Positions 1 to 8,899 of a stretch of 64,000 bases of DNA are shown piece after piece. Location of the stretch: NCBI GenBank assembly GCA_002342295.1, contig DDPR01000009.1:1-64000 (forward strand), given 5' to 3'. How positions within the stretch are numbered: position 1 is the stretch's first letter; each line of letters begins with the position of its first letter. Under the pieces are notes generated by a model, which saw only the letters and a list, made by a program, of their open reading frames with translations, had not been told where the DNA came from and made no database searches. Made by a program: the position numbers and the translations under genes. Source of the DNA: Burkholderiales bacterium UBA2463. GTDB lineage: Bacteria; Pseudomonadota; Gammaproteobacteria; Burkholderiales; Burkholderiaceae_A.

Positions 1-22
1 TCGAGCCCAGGTCGAGGAGCCA
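1..22 (+). tRNA. 3' end of tRNA-Asn, cut by the window edge
   Basis: The first 22 bases are the T-arm 3' part, acceptor strand and encoded CCA of a tRNA. They are identical to 9232-9253, where more of the same tRNA is visible and shows the GTT anticodon loop of tRNA-Asn. An intrinsic terminator follows within ten bases, as expected for the end of a working tRNA gene. Whether the rest of the gene lies intact to the left cannot be seen. The copy forms the left boundary repeat of the 9.2 kb segment. Confidence 0.75.
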
Positions 23-27
23 CTCTA

Positions 28-57
28 AAAAGCACTAATTTATTCAGTGCTTTTTTT
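28..57 (+). terminator. Intrinsic terminator after tRNA-Asn
   Basis: A 9-bp perfect stem (28-36 with 46-54) closes a 9-base loop and runs into an uninterrupted T tract ending at 57. It stands directly after the tRNA-Asn 3' end, so it most likely ends that transcript. The remainder, 58-278, is AT-rich and shows no gene. Confidence 0.8.
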
Positions 58-278
58 GGAAAGTTTTCTTTCTCCCAACGGGCCTTAGAGCGACTTTCAG
101 CTGGTTTTTATTACACGTGTATTGCAGGTTATATGCAATTCTTAATCAAGCAAGTCACTGCAAACATCTTGCTCAACTAATCTCCCACAAGTTCAAGCGG
201 CAGTGACAGATTGCACTATGAAAAGTTAAGCCGTAGTTAAAGACTGCGCTTTGTATAGGGGGATGCCAGATCAAGGTT

Positions 279-1283
279 TTACATAAGCCAAGACTTCAAT
301 GATGAAGCGACTTTATCTGCTGAAATGCCATACCTGTCATGTAATGTAGGCAAAGCACCTGCATCAAGGAAAGCATCAGGCAGCCCTAACATACGGAACT
401 TTGCGGGTGCAGCACCTTCGCGCAACAACAGCCCAGCCACGGCTTCACCTAAACCGCCAATCACCGAATGGTTCTCGGCCACCACCACCAAGCGACCGGG
501 CTTGCGCACCTCGGCCAAGATGGTGATTTCGTCCAATGGCTTAATCGTGGGGCAATGCAACACCGCCACGTTGACCTTGTCAGCTTCGAGTTGCTTAGCC
601 ACCTCGAGTGTGCGCATGGTCATAAAACCGCTGGAGATCACCAGCACATCAGCACCGTCGCGCAACAACTTGGCTTTACCCAATTCGAACTTGTAGTTGT
701 ATTCGTCCAGCACCAACGGCACTCTGCCACGCAACAAGCGCATGTACACGGGACCTTGATGTGCGGCGATTTGTGGCACGGCTTGCTCAATGTCGAGTGC
801 ATCACAAGGATCCACTACGGTCAGACCGGGGATAGCGCGCATCATGGCCAAGTCTTCCGTGGCTTGGTGGCTTGGGCCATAACCGGTGGTGAGACCGGGC
901 AAGGCGCAGCAAATCTTCACGTTCAAGTTTTCTTCGGCGATCACTTGGTGGATAAAGTCATACGCGCGACGTGTACCAAACACGGCATAGGTCGTGGCAA
1001 ATGGCACTAAGCCTGTTTTGGCCATTCCACCTGCAGCACCCATGAGCAACTGCTCGGCCATGCCCATTTGGAAAAACCGCTCGGGGTAAGCCTGCGCAAA
1101 CAAATGTAAGTCGGTGTACTTGGCGAGGTCGGCTGTCATACCTACTACTTCAGGATGGCTCGCGGCGTATTCGACCAAGGCTTTGCCAAAGGGTGCAGCT
1201 TGCACGCGTTGGCCTTCAGACGCGATGGAGGCAATCATGGCTGAGGTGGTCAGCCGAGGTTTTTTTTCTGTCACAGTATTCAT
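279..1283 (-). CDS. Transketolase, C-terminal subunit (split type)
   Basis: A 334-residue protein with the pyrimidine-binding and C-terminal domains of transketolase but no thiamine-diphosphate motif of its own; it should pair with the N-terminal subunit encoded just upstream (stop at 1294, 10 bases away). Visible family marks are the FQMGMAEQ segment carrying the catalytic Glu and the GYGPSHQATEDLAMMRAIP segment. The ATG at 1283 with a GGA-rich leader is preferred over longer in-frame starts, which would run into the upstream gene. Split transketolases of this type occur in sugar catabolic operons, for example the apulose-4-phosphate enzyme AptAB and the sulfofructose enzyme SqwGH. The substrate here is not known. 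It is the last gene of the minus-strand TRAP operon. Confidence 0.85.
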   Translation of the reverse strand: MNTVTEKKPRLTTSAMIASIASEGQRVQAAPFGKALVEYAASHPEVVGMTADLAKYTDLHLFAQAYPERFFQMGMAEQLLMGAAGGMAKTGLVPFATTYAVFGTRRAYDFIHQVIAEENLNVKICCALPGLTTGYGPSHQATEDLAMMRAIPGLTVVDPCDALDIEQAVPQIAAHQGPVYMRLLRGRVPLVLDEYNYKFELGKAKLLRDGADVLVISSGFMTMRTLEVAKQLEADKVNVAVLHCPTIKPLDEITILAEVRKPGRLVVVAENHSVIGGLGEAVAGLLLREGAAPAKFRMLGLPDAFLDAGALPTLHDRYGISADKVASSLKSWLM

Positions 1284-1293
1284 GTCTATTCCT

Positions 1294-2133
1294 TTAAGGA
1301 CGGTTGGCGTCCAACACTTCCAAAGCTTGTTGCCACTCAGGTGGGTCAACGCGGATGAAGTGGTTTTTCTCACGTGTCTCTAAGAAAGGCACGCCTTTGC
1401 CCATCAATGTGTCACACAAAATCACGCGAGGCTTGGCATCGGGCAAAGCGCGTGCGGTGTCGAAGGCACGCAGCACGGCAGGCAAGTGGTTGCCATCGAC
1501 ACGTTGCACGTGCCAACCGAACGACGCCCATTTGTCAGCCAAAGGCTCGAAGCCCATGACCTTGGTCGAAGGTCCATCGGCTTGTTGGTTGTTGATGTCG
1601 ACCATGCAAATCAAGTTGCCCAAACCATGGTGCGCGGCAGACATGGCGGCTTCCCATGTGGAGCCTTCGTCGAGTTCACCATCAGACATGGAGTTGTAAA
1701 CAAACGCTGCGCTGCCTAGGTGGCGCAGCCCCAAAGCCATGCCCACTGCAATGGGCAAACCTTGACCGAGTGAGCCCCCTGACATTTCCATGCCAGGTGT
1801 GTAGGTGGCCATGCCCGACATGGGTAAGCGGCTGTCGTCGCTTCCGTAGGTTTCGAGTTCGGACTCAGGAATGATGCCCGCCTCAATCATCGCGGCGTAC
1901 GCGGCAATGGCGTAGTGACCGTGCGAGAGTAAAAAGCGGTCACGCCCTTCCCACTCGGGTTCGTTGGGACGGAAGTTCATCGCGTGGCCATAGGCCACCG
2001 CCAGCACATCGGCGTAGCCCAAAGCTTGGCCCACATAGCCTTGACCTTGCACTTCGCCCATGCGCAATGCATAACGACGAATACGGTATGCGCACTGGGC
2101 GATGGAGGACAACTTGTCCGGCTTGGAATTCAT
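1294..2133 (-). CDS. Transketolase, N-terminal subunit (split type)
   Basis: A 279-residue thiamine-diphosphate-binding half of a transketolase. The cofactor motif reads SDGELDEG and, about 30 residues on, DINNQ, matching the usual GDGE...N pattern with Ser for the first Gly. The LLSHGHYA and GSLGQGLPIAVGMALG segments are also characteristic. It would transfer a two-carbon ketol unit between sugar phosphates together with the C-terminal subunit downstream. It starts 48 bases after the TRAP large permease stops, so transport and cleavage or rearrangement of the substrate are probably linked. The exact donor sugar cannot be read from the sequence. Confidence 0.85.
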   Translation of the reverse strand: MNSKPDKLSSIAQCAYRIRRYALRMGEVQGQGYVGQALGYADVLAVAYGHAMNFRPNEPEWEGRDRFLLSHGHYAIAAYAAMIEAGIIPESELETYGSDDSRLPMSGMATYTPGMEMSGGSLGQGLPIAVGMALGLRHLGSAAFVYNSMSDGELDEGSTWEAAMSAAHHGLGNLICMVDINNQQADGPSTKVMGFEPLADKWASFGWHVQRVDGNHLPAVLRAFDTARALPDAKPRVILCDTLMGKGVPFLETREKNHFIRVDPPEWQQALEVLDANRP

Positions 2134-2181
2134 TCATTTCTCCAATCAACTATTTGCAATCAACGTTCAATCAAAAGTCGG

Positions 2182-3441
2182 TCACTTGAAAATGGACTGC
2201 GGTACATAAGACACCAACAACAACACGCCAAAGGCAACCAAGTAAAACGGCCCGAGCTCGCGCACGGTCTCACCCACTTTGACCTTAGCCAAAGAACTGG
2301 TAATAAACAAAGTGGTGCCTACGGGTGGGGTGTACAAACCAATTGCCAAGTTCACGGTCATCATGATGCCTAGCTGTGTGAGATCCATACCAATGGAGTT
2401 AGCAAGCGGCACAAACACAGGCGTCAATAACAACACGGCAGCGGGTAAATCGATGAACATGCCGCACACCAACATCAATAGGTTCATCAACAAGATCACA
2501 GTCCAAGCACTAGACAAATTGGCCTGCGCCCAACCCACTACGCCATCAGGCATACGGTCAAACGTGAGTAACCAACCGATGGCTGCCGAGGCCATGATGA
2601 CGAGCAAGACCACACCTGTTGACAAGCCCGCTTCCATGACTGCTTTATGCAAACGCTTCCAGCCAAGATCCCGGTAAACCACGACAGAGACCACGCCGGC
2701 ATAAAGCGTAGAAAGCACACTCACCTCGGTGGGGGTAGCGATACCAAAGCGCAAGAAGATCACAATCAAAACAGGCAATACCAAAGCAGGTGCTGCGTAC
2801 AACAACTGTTGACCAAAGATCCCCCAGTTGAGCTTGCGCGTTTCACGCGGAAAGTTACGTCGACGCCCCACCCACCAACACACAGCCATGAAGCCAGCGC
2901 ACATGAGCAAGCCCGGCATGATGCCCGCTACAAACAACGCAGCGACCGACGTATTGCTGGACAGTGCAAACAAAATCATCGGGATCGAAGGTGGAATCAA
3001 GATGTCGATCGTGGCGGCTGCGGCCAAGGTGGCAGCGGAAAAAGCAGGCGGGTAACCCAAACGCTTTTGCCACGGAATCAATAACGACCCGATGGCCGAA
3101 GCATCGGCCACGGCCGAACCCGACACACCACCAAAAATGGTAGATGACAAAACACCCACCTGACCAGGACCACCATGGAAGCGGCCAATCAAAGTAGACA
3201 AAACGCCAATCAGCGCTTCACCTAACTTGCCGCCCATCATGAGTGAACCGGTCAACATGAAAAACGGAATGGCTATCAGAGGAAAACTTTGCACCTGCGA
3301 GACCATTTGTTGGACGAGTAAATCCAGTGGTACTCGGTCTGTGGTTGCAGCGGCTGCCATAGCAGCCACCAACAAAGCATGCGCAATCGGTATGGCGATC
3401 ACTGCAGCGCCCAAGAAAACAAGCAATATCAATGCGGTCAT
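2182..3441 (-). CDS. dctM: TRAP transporter large permease (DctM family)
   Basis: A 419-residue, strongly hydrophobic protein with about a dozen membrane segments, the usual length and make-up of the TRAP DctM subunit, which moves the substrate across the inner membrane using the sodium gradient. The stretch GGVSGSAVADASAIGSLLIP and the later GLYTPPVGTTLF are family signatures. The ATG at 3441 is chosen over a longer start because it gives a normal N-terminus and leaves a 13-base gap to dctQ. It lies between dctQ and the split transketolase in one operon. Substrate unknown; TRAP systems mostly carry sugar acids and other carboxylates. Confidence 0.9.
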   Translation of the reverse strand: MTALILLVFLGAAVIAIPIAHALLVAAMAAAATTDRVPLDLLVQQMVSQVQSFPLIAIPFFMLTGSLMMGGKLGEALIGVLSTLIGRFHGGPGQVGVLSSTIFGGVSGSAVADASAIGSLLIPWQKRLGYPPAFSAATLAAAATIDILIPPSIPMILFALSSNTSVAALFVAGIMPGLLMCAGFMAVCWWVGRRRNFPRETRKLNWGIFGQQLLYAAPALVLPVLIVIFLRFGIATPTEVSVLSTLYAGVVSVVVYRDLGWKRLHKAVMEAGLSTGVVLLVIMASAAIGWLLTFDRMPDGVVGWAQANLSSAWTVILLMNLLMLVCGMFIDLPAAVLLLTPVFVPLANSIGMDLTQLGIMMTVNLAIGLYTPPVGTTLFITSSLAKVKVGETVRELGPFYLVAFGVLLLVSYVPQSIFK

Positions 3442-3454
3442 GGTTCTATCTTTC

Positions 3455-3961
3455 TCACCAATGAACCGGTGCAGGCTCTGTAGACATAAGGGTATTCGGA
3501 TCAGCAACCCAAGCACGCCAAGCTGACATCACAGCCAACACAGCGAGCAGGGCCATGCCCACCATCACACAGGAATAGGTGACCGAACCTGGAATCTGCA
3601 AAATTGGGGACTTTTCATCATGTACGATTTCCAACATGCGCCAAGTAGCCAGCGTCAAAGTGCCATAAAGAACGCAGACCACGAGCCAGCCCAAAACACC
3701 CCAAAGCCGACGTGCAGCGCCCGACATCTTGTCCATCAAGAAGCTCGTGGTGATGTGCGCACCATGCTGGGCAGCCAAGACCACACCTGACATGACGAGC
3801 CAAGGGAACAGCAATTCAGGCACTTCGTTGGCCCATTGCAAACTAGCGCCCGTGGCGTATCGCAAGATGGTGTTGCCGACCAAAATAGCAAAAATCACCA
3901 CGGTGCTAATCCAAAGCAGCGCCTGACACATGACCGAGATGGTCCGTTCAATCAAATTCAT
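3455..3961 (-). CDS. dctQ: TRAP transporter small permease (DctQ family)
   Basis: A 168-residue membrane protein with four predicted helices, the length and layout of DctQ, which binds the large permease to form the membrane part of the TRAP carrier. The segment LQWANEVPELLFPWLVMSG is typical. The ATG at 3961 has GGAG at a proper distance, so it is preferred over a TTG four codons upstream. A 9-bp hairpin lies just upstream in the dctP-dctQ gap. Confidence 0.88.
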   Translation of the reverse strand: MNLIERTISVMCQALLWISTVVIFAILVGNTILRYATGASLQWANEVPELLFPWLVMSGVVLAAQHGAHITTSFLMDKMSGAARRLWGVLGWLVVCVLYGTLTLATWRMLEIVHDEKSPILQIPGSVTYSCVMVGMALLAVLAVMSAWRAWVADPNTLMSTEPAPVHW

Positions 3962-3973
3962 GGGGTTCTCCAA

Positions 3974-3995
3974 CCCGCACGCTCACGCGTGCGGG
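3974..3995 (-). promoter_or_regulatory. Intercistronic hairpin between dctP and dctQ
   Basis: A perfect 9-bp GC-rich stem with a 4-base loop (arms 3974-3982 and 3987-3995) fills the 67-base gap between the binding-protein gene and the small permease gene. There is no T run on the minus strand, so it is not a plain terminator. Hairpins in this place often stabilise the upstream mRNA or attenuate read-through so that binding protein exceeds permease; that role is inferred. Confidence 0.55.
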
Positions 3996-4028
3996 GGTAG
4001 GACAAAGAAGGATGCAAGACCCTAAAAA

Positions 4029-5012
4029 TCAGCGCGCGGCTGAGATCACTTTTTTCAAGAAAGGACCAATAGGGGAAGCCAACCATTTGTCATCCACATT
4101 ACCCGTCGCCTTGGCAAAAGACGCTTTGTCGACGGTGTTGATCTGAGCGCCCCTGGCTTTAAGTTCGCTGATCAACTTCTCATCGCTTTCCTTAGACAAC
4201 TTGCGCTGCAACTCTGTAGCCTCGGCGGCCGCTTCTTGCAACACTTTCTTGTCGGCATCGTTCAAACGATCCCAGCTACGCTTGCTCATCAGCAAGGGGG
4301 TCATTTCATATTTATGACCGGTCATCGAAATGAACTTATTCACTTCATAGAGCTTGCTGGCGTGGATATTCATGAGTGGGTTTTCCTGACCATCCACCAC
4401 ACCCTGTTGCAAAGCAACATACAACTCAGCAAACTTGATCTGTTGTGCCTCAGCGCCCAAGGCTTGCATGATGTCGACCGTTACCGCATCAGGTGGTGTG
4501 CGCATCTTGAGACCTTTCAGGTCTTCAGGCTTTGCCAACGGACGTTTGCTGTTGCTCATGTGGCGAATACCGTTGTCCCAGTAACCCAAAACCACCAGTC
4601 CTTTTTCAGCAGACTTGTCGGCAAGCTCTTTACCCAAAGGACCATCCAAAATCTTCCAAACTTGTTGCAAATCCCTAAACAAGAAAGGCATGCCAAAAGC
4701 TGCGTACTCAGGCACGGTGCCAGCCACAGCGCCTTGTGAGTTAGCACTGATGTCCAAAGCACCTGTGCGCAGCGCCGTGACCATGGCGGCATCGTCACCC
4801 AACTGAGCCGATGGAGCCACTTGAATTTCAATGCGGCCGCCTGATTTGGCCTTCGCGACTTCGGCCATTTTCACTGCGGCTTCGTGACGCGGATTGCCCG
4901 GTGCTGCACCATGTCCCAGCGTCAACTTGACGGCTTGAGCGTGTGACAAGGTTGTCGCAGCCAAAACTGCAGTGGCCAGCAAAGTACGGCGAAGGAAAGA
5001 AAGGTGTTTCAT
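4029..5012 (-). CDS. dctP: TRAP transporter substrate-binding protein (DctP family)
   Basis: A 327-residue periplasmic binding protein. The first 25 residues form a Sec signal peptide (KHLSFLRRTLLATAVLAATT, then SHAQA before the probable cleavage site). The mature part has the DctP fold marks: LTLGHGAAPGNPRHEAA at the start, then GLKMRTPP with the conserved Arg that usually contacts the substrate carboxylate, and VDGQENP. It would deliver the ligand to the DctQM permease. It is the second gene of the minus-strand operon, after the SDR gene. The Arg suggests an organic acid ligand, but this is inference. Confidence 0.92.
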   Translation of the reverse strand: MKHLSFLRRTLLATAVLAATTLSHAQAVKLTLGHGAAPGNPRHEAAVKMAEVAKAKSGGRIEIQVAPSAQLGDDAAMVTALRTGALDISANSQGAVAGTVPEYAAFGMPFLFRDLQQVWKILDGPLGKELADKSAEKGLVVLGYWDNGIRHMSNSKRPLAKPEDLKGLKMRTPPDAVTVDIMQALGAEAQQIKFAELYVALQQGVVDGQENPLMNIHASKLYEVNKFISMTGHKYEMTPLLMSKRSWDRLNDADKKVLQEAAAEATELQRKLSKESDEKLISELKARGAQINTVDKASFAKATGNVDDKWLASPIGPFLKKVISAAR

Positions 5013-5057
5013 GGTTTTGTCTCCTGATATTGTTTAAGTTAACGACTGACGAGGGGG

Positions 5058-5807
5058 TTAGTGAATCAACATGCCGCCGTTCACGTCGAGCGTGACACCG
5101 GTGCAGTACTTCGACAAGCTGCTGGCGAGGAACACCACGCAACCGGCCACATCGTTTGGCTCGCCAATGTGGCCGAGGGGAATGCCATCCAAAATGGCTT
5201 GGCGTTTTTCTTCGGGAATCTTGCCCTTGTTGATGTCAGTGGCAATCAAGCCAGGCGTCACGCAGTTGACGCGGATGTTGTTGCCACCATATTCGCGGGC
5301 CATGGCGCGGGCCAAACCGAGCACACCTGCCTTGGCTGCTGAGTAGTGCGGGCCACCCAAAATACCGCCACCGCGCTGTGCTGAGACCGAAGAAATGCAC
5401 ACGATGGAGCCGCTGTTTTGCGCAATCATCAAAGGCAACACGGCTTGTGAAGCATAGAGCGTACCGCGCAAGCTCACGTCCAAGATTCGGTCGTAGTCAG
5501 CGCCCGTGATGTCCAAGAACTTCACAGGTTGTGTGATGCCCGCGTTATTGACCAACACATCGATTCGGCCGAACTTGGCTTTGATTTGCGCGACAGCAGC
5601 CTCACAAGAAGCTTTGTCCGTCACATTGGCCACCAAGCCCAAATGCTCAGCGCCCAGCTTGGCCGCAGCGGCTTGTGGGTGGGCCACTTCCAAATCAAGG
5701 ATGACCACCTTAGCGCCCTGCTCCGCCATCATGCGTGCGGTGGCAAAGCCCAAACCGTTTAAACCTGCACCGCCTGTGATGACGGCCACTTTGCCCTTGA
5801 GAAGCAT
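5058..5807 (-). CDS. Short-chain dehydrogenase/reductase (SDR)
   Basis: A 249-residue classical SDR with the dinucleotide-binding GGAGLNGLG segment near the N-terminus, NNAG in the middle, and the catalytic Ser, Tyr and Lys in CISSVSA and YSAAK. It would oxidise or reduce a hydroxyl or keto group of the imported compound with NAD(P). ATG at 5807 has GGAG seven bases upstream and is preferred over two longer starts. As first gene of the minus-strand operon SDR-dctP-dctQ-dctM-split transketolase it probably does the first catabolic step. Substrate unknown. Confidence 0.88.
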   Translation of the reverse strand: MLLKGKVAVITGGAGLNGLGFATARMMAEQGAKVVILDLEVAHPQAAAAKLGAEHLGLVANVTDKASCEAAVAQIKAKFGRIDVLVNNAGITQPVKFLDITGADYDRILDVSLRGTLYASQAVLPLMIAQNSGSIVCISSVSAQRGGGILGGPHYSAAKAGVLGLARAMAREYGGNNIRVNCVTPGLIATDINKGKIPEEKRQAILDGIPLGHIGEPNDVAGCVVFLASSLSKYCTGVTLDVNGGMLIH

Positions 5808-5950
5808 GCTTGTCTCCTTGTTTGATTGCATTGCGTTGATTGAGTGGTTTGATTGTTTGACAGGGTGGGGCTTGAACACAAACGATATAAACTCACCAGC
5901 AATGCAATTTCATTCATGTTTCAGCGCAACAATTGAACAGATTTCACGCC
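5808..5950. promoter_or_regulatory. Divergent control region, SDR operon and LysR gene
   Basis: These 143 bases separate the start of the catabolic operon (minus strand) from the start of the LysR-type regulator (plus strand). This is the classical layout in which the regulator controls both itself and the divergent operon. The middle is AT-rich and suited to a promoter, but I could not single out one convincing T-N11-A LysR box. Confidence 0.5.
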
Positions 5951-6844
5951 ATGATCCCTCCTCTCGCCGCTCTACAAGCCTTTGAAACCATCGCACGCCG
6001 CAAGAGCTTTGCCTTAGCGGCTGAGGAGCTGCACCTCACCCCCTCAGCCGTCAGCCACCAAGTGGCCAAGCTAGAAGGCTTGCTGCATGTGCGTTTGTTT
6101 GAGCGCTCAGCCCGTGGTGTGGAAATGACACCCGCTGGTCAGCAATACCTCCAACGTGTGGCCAGTGCGTTGGGTGCCATCAACACCGCCACCGAGGACT
6201 TGCGCCACGGCGTTCAAGACACCTTGTACGTGCACAGCAGCCCAAGTTTTGCCAGCCTGTGGCTGATGCCGCGCATTGCCCGCTTCACCGAGCTACACCC
6301 CAATATCTCGTTGGTGCTGTCGGCTTCGCATGTGCATTCAGACTTTCAGCTCGGACAGATGGACATCGACATTCGCTACGGCATGCCCAACTGGCCCAAC
6401 CTTGAGGTCGAGTCGATCTTCACCGAGCGCATCATGCCCTTGGCCAGCCCAGAGTTCATTCGCACACACGCCCTGCACGAACCCGAAGACTTGTTGCGTG
6501 TGCCGCTCATCCAGTCCAGCGTGAACTTGGTGCAATGGCCCGATTGGTTTGCGCGCTTTTACGCCAGCGAACACCCCGAACGCATGGGACTGCGCTTTGA
6601 CCGCGCCATGATGAGCTTAGACGCAGCCGTGCAAAAACTCGGTGTGGCTTTGGAGAGCGCAAGCATTGGCCAAGCTTTGATTGACAGCGGCAAGCTACAA
6701 CCCATCTTCAGCAACAAGCTGAGCTTGGAGGTGAAAGCGCACTTCATGGTCTATCCGGCACGCCACGCCTCGCGCCCTGAAGTGAAGAGTTTTGTGGAAT
6801 GGCTACGCGAAGAGGCATCACCGACAAGCGCTCATAAAGGTTGA
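5951..6844 (+). CDS. LysR-type transcriptional regulator (GcvA-like)
   Basis: A 297-residue regulator with an N-terminal winged helix-turn-helix (residues about 5-65; FALAAEELHLTPSAVSHQVA is the recognition region) and a C-terminal substrate-binding domain. The PPLAALQAFETIAR start is typical of the GcvA/AmpR branch. ATG at 5951 is chosen; an in-frame TTG six codons upstream is less likely. It is divergent from the SDR-TRAP-transketolase operon and 69 bases upstream of the full-length transketolase gene, so it likely controls both in response to the imported compound or a metabolite of it. Confidence 0.88.
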   Translation: MIPPLAALQAFETIARRKSFALAAEELHLTPSAVSHQVAKLEGLLHVRLFERSARGVEMTPAGQQYLQRVASALGAINTATEDLRHGVQDTLYVHSSPSFASLWLMPRIARFTELHPNISLVLSASHVHSDFQLGQMDIDIRYGMPNWPNLEVESIFTERIMPLASPEFIRTHALHEPEDLLRVPLIQSSVNLVQWPDWFARFYASEHPERMGLRFDRAMMSLDAAVQKLGVALESASIGQALIDSGKLQPIFSNKLSLEVKAHFMVYPARHASRPEVKSFVEWLREEASPTSAHKG

Positions 6845-6913
6845 ATTGGCTTCATCTGAAGCTGAATATTCATCGCTTGCGTTCATGTAGGGGCTTGGCA
6901 AAAATTCAGCTCC

Positions 6914-8899
6914 ATGACCGCACACCCTCAACAACAATTGGCGCACGCCATCCGTTTTCTCTCGATTGACGCCATCGTCAAAGCCCAAGAAGGCCACCAA
7001 GGCGTACCGCTGGGCATGGCGGAAATTGCCACCGCGCTCTATACCCGTCACCTCAAGTACCACCCCCAAGATGCGGGCTGGTTTGACCGCGACCGCGTGG
7101 TGCTGTCCAACGGACACGGCTCGATGCTGCTGTATTCCTTGCTGCATCTCACAGGGTACCCAGACTTTCCGCTGGAAGAAGTGAAGCGCTTTCGCGTGTT
7201 GGGTTCGGTGTGCGAGGGTCATCCTGAGCGTGCCCATGACAAGCCCAATGGCATTGAAGTCACCACGGGCCCACTGGGCCAAGGTATTGCCAATGCCTTT
7301 GGCATGGCCGTGGCTGAGACCTACTTGAACGCCCGTTTTGGCAACGACTTGGTCAACCACTTTACCTACGCCTTTGTGGGTGATGGTTGCTTGCAAGAAG
7401 GCGTGGGCCAAGAAATGATTTCGCTCGCGGGCCACCTGCAACTGGGCAAGCTGGTGCTGCTGTGGGACGACAACCAAATCACCGACGATGGCAGCACAGA
7501 GTTGTCCATCAGCGAAAACGTGGCCGAGCGTTTTCGCGTGGCCGGGTGGCATGTGATTGAAATCGACGGCCACGACATTGAAGCCGTGTCTGCAGCACTT
7601 GAAGCCGCACGCCAAGACCCACGCCCGTCCATGCTGGCCTGCCGCACCGTGATTGCAAAAGGCATTGCACGCTTGCAAGGCCAACGCGGCGGCCACAGTG
7701 GACGTTTGTTTGAAGAAGACGCGCAAGCCGCACGCGCGCTGCTGGGCTGGCAGCACGGCCCCTTCGACATTCCTGCCGACGTGCAACAAGCTTGGCGCAC
7801 CGCAGGCCAACGCAGCGCGGCTGAATACCAAGCGTGGCAAGCCCGCATCTCCTCATTGCCTGTGGCTGAACGTGCAGAGTTTGAACGCATCATGCGCGGT
7901 GAGTTACCTGCGAACTGGCAACAAGTGCTGCTTGACTACAAGCACAAAGCACTGAGTGCACCACCCGAACCCAGCGGCATCTTTATCTCCGCAGAAATCA
8001 ACGACTTGCTCACGTCCGTGTTGCCCGAACGCATGGTGGGCTGCGCCGACCTTGAAGCACCCACCAGCCACAAGCGCGGACTGACTGCGTTCAATGCACA
8101 AGACCGTTCGGGTTCTTATGTGCACTGCGGTGTGCGAGAACATGTGATGGGTTCGATGGCCAACGGCATGGCCGCGCATGGCGGCGTGATTCCTCTATCC
8201 GTGACCTACCTCGCCTTTGCCGACTACGAACGCCCCGCCATGCGCATGGCTGCACTTATGGGCTTACCTGTGAAGTTTGTGTTCAGCCACGACTCAATTG
8301 GCATTGGTCGCAATGGACCGACTCACCAGCCTGTAGAAATCCTAGCGTCATTGAGAGCCATGCCTAATATGTGGGTCATGCGTCCTGCAGATGCAGTCGA
8401 AGCGGCTGAGTGTTGGGAGCTTGCATTGACACACCAAGACGGCCCTGTGAGCATGGTGTTTGCGCGACAGTCATTACCCCTAGTTCGTCACACACACACA
8501 CCTGACAACCTCTCGCGCCGTGGTGCATATGTGCTGCACGAGGCCGCTTGCGGTCAACGCCGAGTTACTCTGCTGGCCACAGGCTCTGAGGTGCTGCTGG
8601 CGGTGCAAGCGCGAAAAAAACTCGAAGCCGCCGGTGTGGGTACCGCTGTGGTGTCAATGCCGTGTTGGGAATTGTTTAACGTGCAAGATGCAAATTACCG
8701 CCGCAGTGTGTTGGGCACAGGCGTTCGCGTAGGCATTGAGGCTGCTGTGCGCCAAGGCTGGGATGCCTACCTTGGCACGGATGGCGGCTTTGTGGGAATG
8801 ACAGGTTTTGGTGCATCTGGGCCTGCTGACCAGTTATACAAATTATTCAACATCACCACTGATGCGTTAGTAGCAGAAGTAAATCGATTAAATGCTTAG
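6914..8899 (+). CDS. Transketolase, full length
   Basis: A 661-residue single-chain transketolase. The N-terminal domain carries the thiamine-diphosphate motif (GDGCLQEG ... DDNQ), preceded by VLSNGHGSMLLYSLLHLTGY and GPLGQGIANAFGMA. The middle domain has the catalytic Glu in the HCGVREHVMG segment and SHDSIGIGRNGPTHQPVE, and a normal C-terminal domain follows. Length equals the tktA family. It would interconvert pentose and other sugar phosphates. It sits in the island beside a second, split transketolase, so two different ketol transfers, or a catabolic and a supply role, may be combined. Codon use matches the island rather than the right-hand chromosome. Confidence 0.92.
   Translation: MTAHPQQQLAHAIRFLSIDAIVKAQEGHQGVPLGMAEIATALYTRHLKYHPQDAGWFDRDRVVLSNGHGSMLLYSLLHLTGYPDFPLEEVKRFRVLGSVCEGHPERAHDKPNGIEVTTGPLGQGIANAFGMAVAETYLNARFGNDLVNHFTYAFVGDGCLQEGVGQEMISLAGHLQLGKLVLLWDDNQITDDGSTELSISENVAERFRVAGWHVIEIDGHDIEAVSAALEAARQDPRPSMLACRTVIAKGIARLQGQRGGHSGRLFEEDAQAARALLGWQHGPFDIPADVQQAWRTAGQRSAAEYQAWQARISSLPVAERAEFERIMRGELPANWQQVLLDYKHKALSAPPEPSGIFISAEINDLLTSVLPERMVGCADLEAPTSHKRGLTAFNAQDRSGSYVHCGVREHVMGSMANGMAAHGGVIPLSVTYLAFADYERPAMRMAALMGLPVKFVFSHDSIGIGRNGPTHQPVEILASLRAMPNMWVMRPADAVEAAECWELALTHQDGPVSMVFARQSLPLVRHTHTPDNLSRRGAYVLHEAACGQRRVTLLATGSEVLLAVQARKKLEAAGVGTAVVSMPCWELFNVQDANYRRSVLGTGVRVGIEAAVRQGWDAYLGTDGGFVGMTGFGASGPADQLYKLFNITTDALVAEVNRLNA

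Noticed and set aside
6818..7840. Long open frame on the minus strand opposite the full transketolase (340 residues)
   Set aside because: It mirrors the well-supported transketolase in composition, has no recognisable domain and no start site; an antisense shadow.
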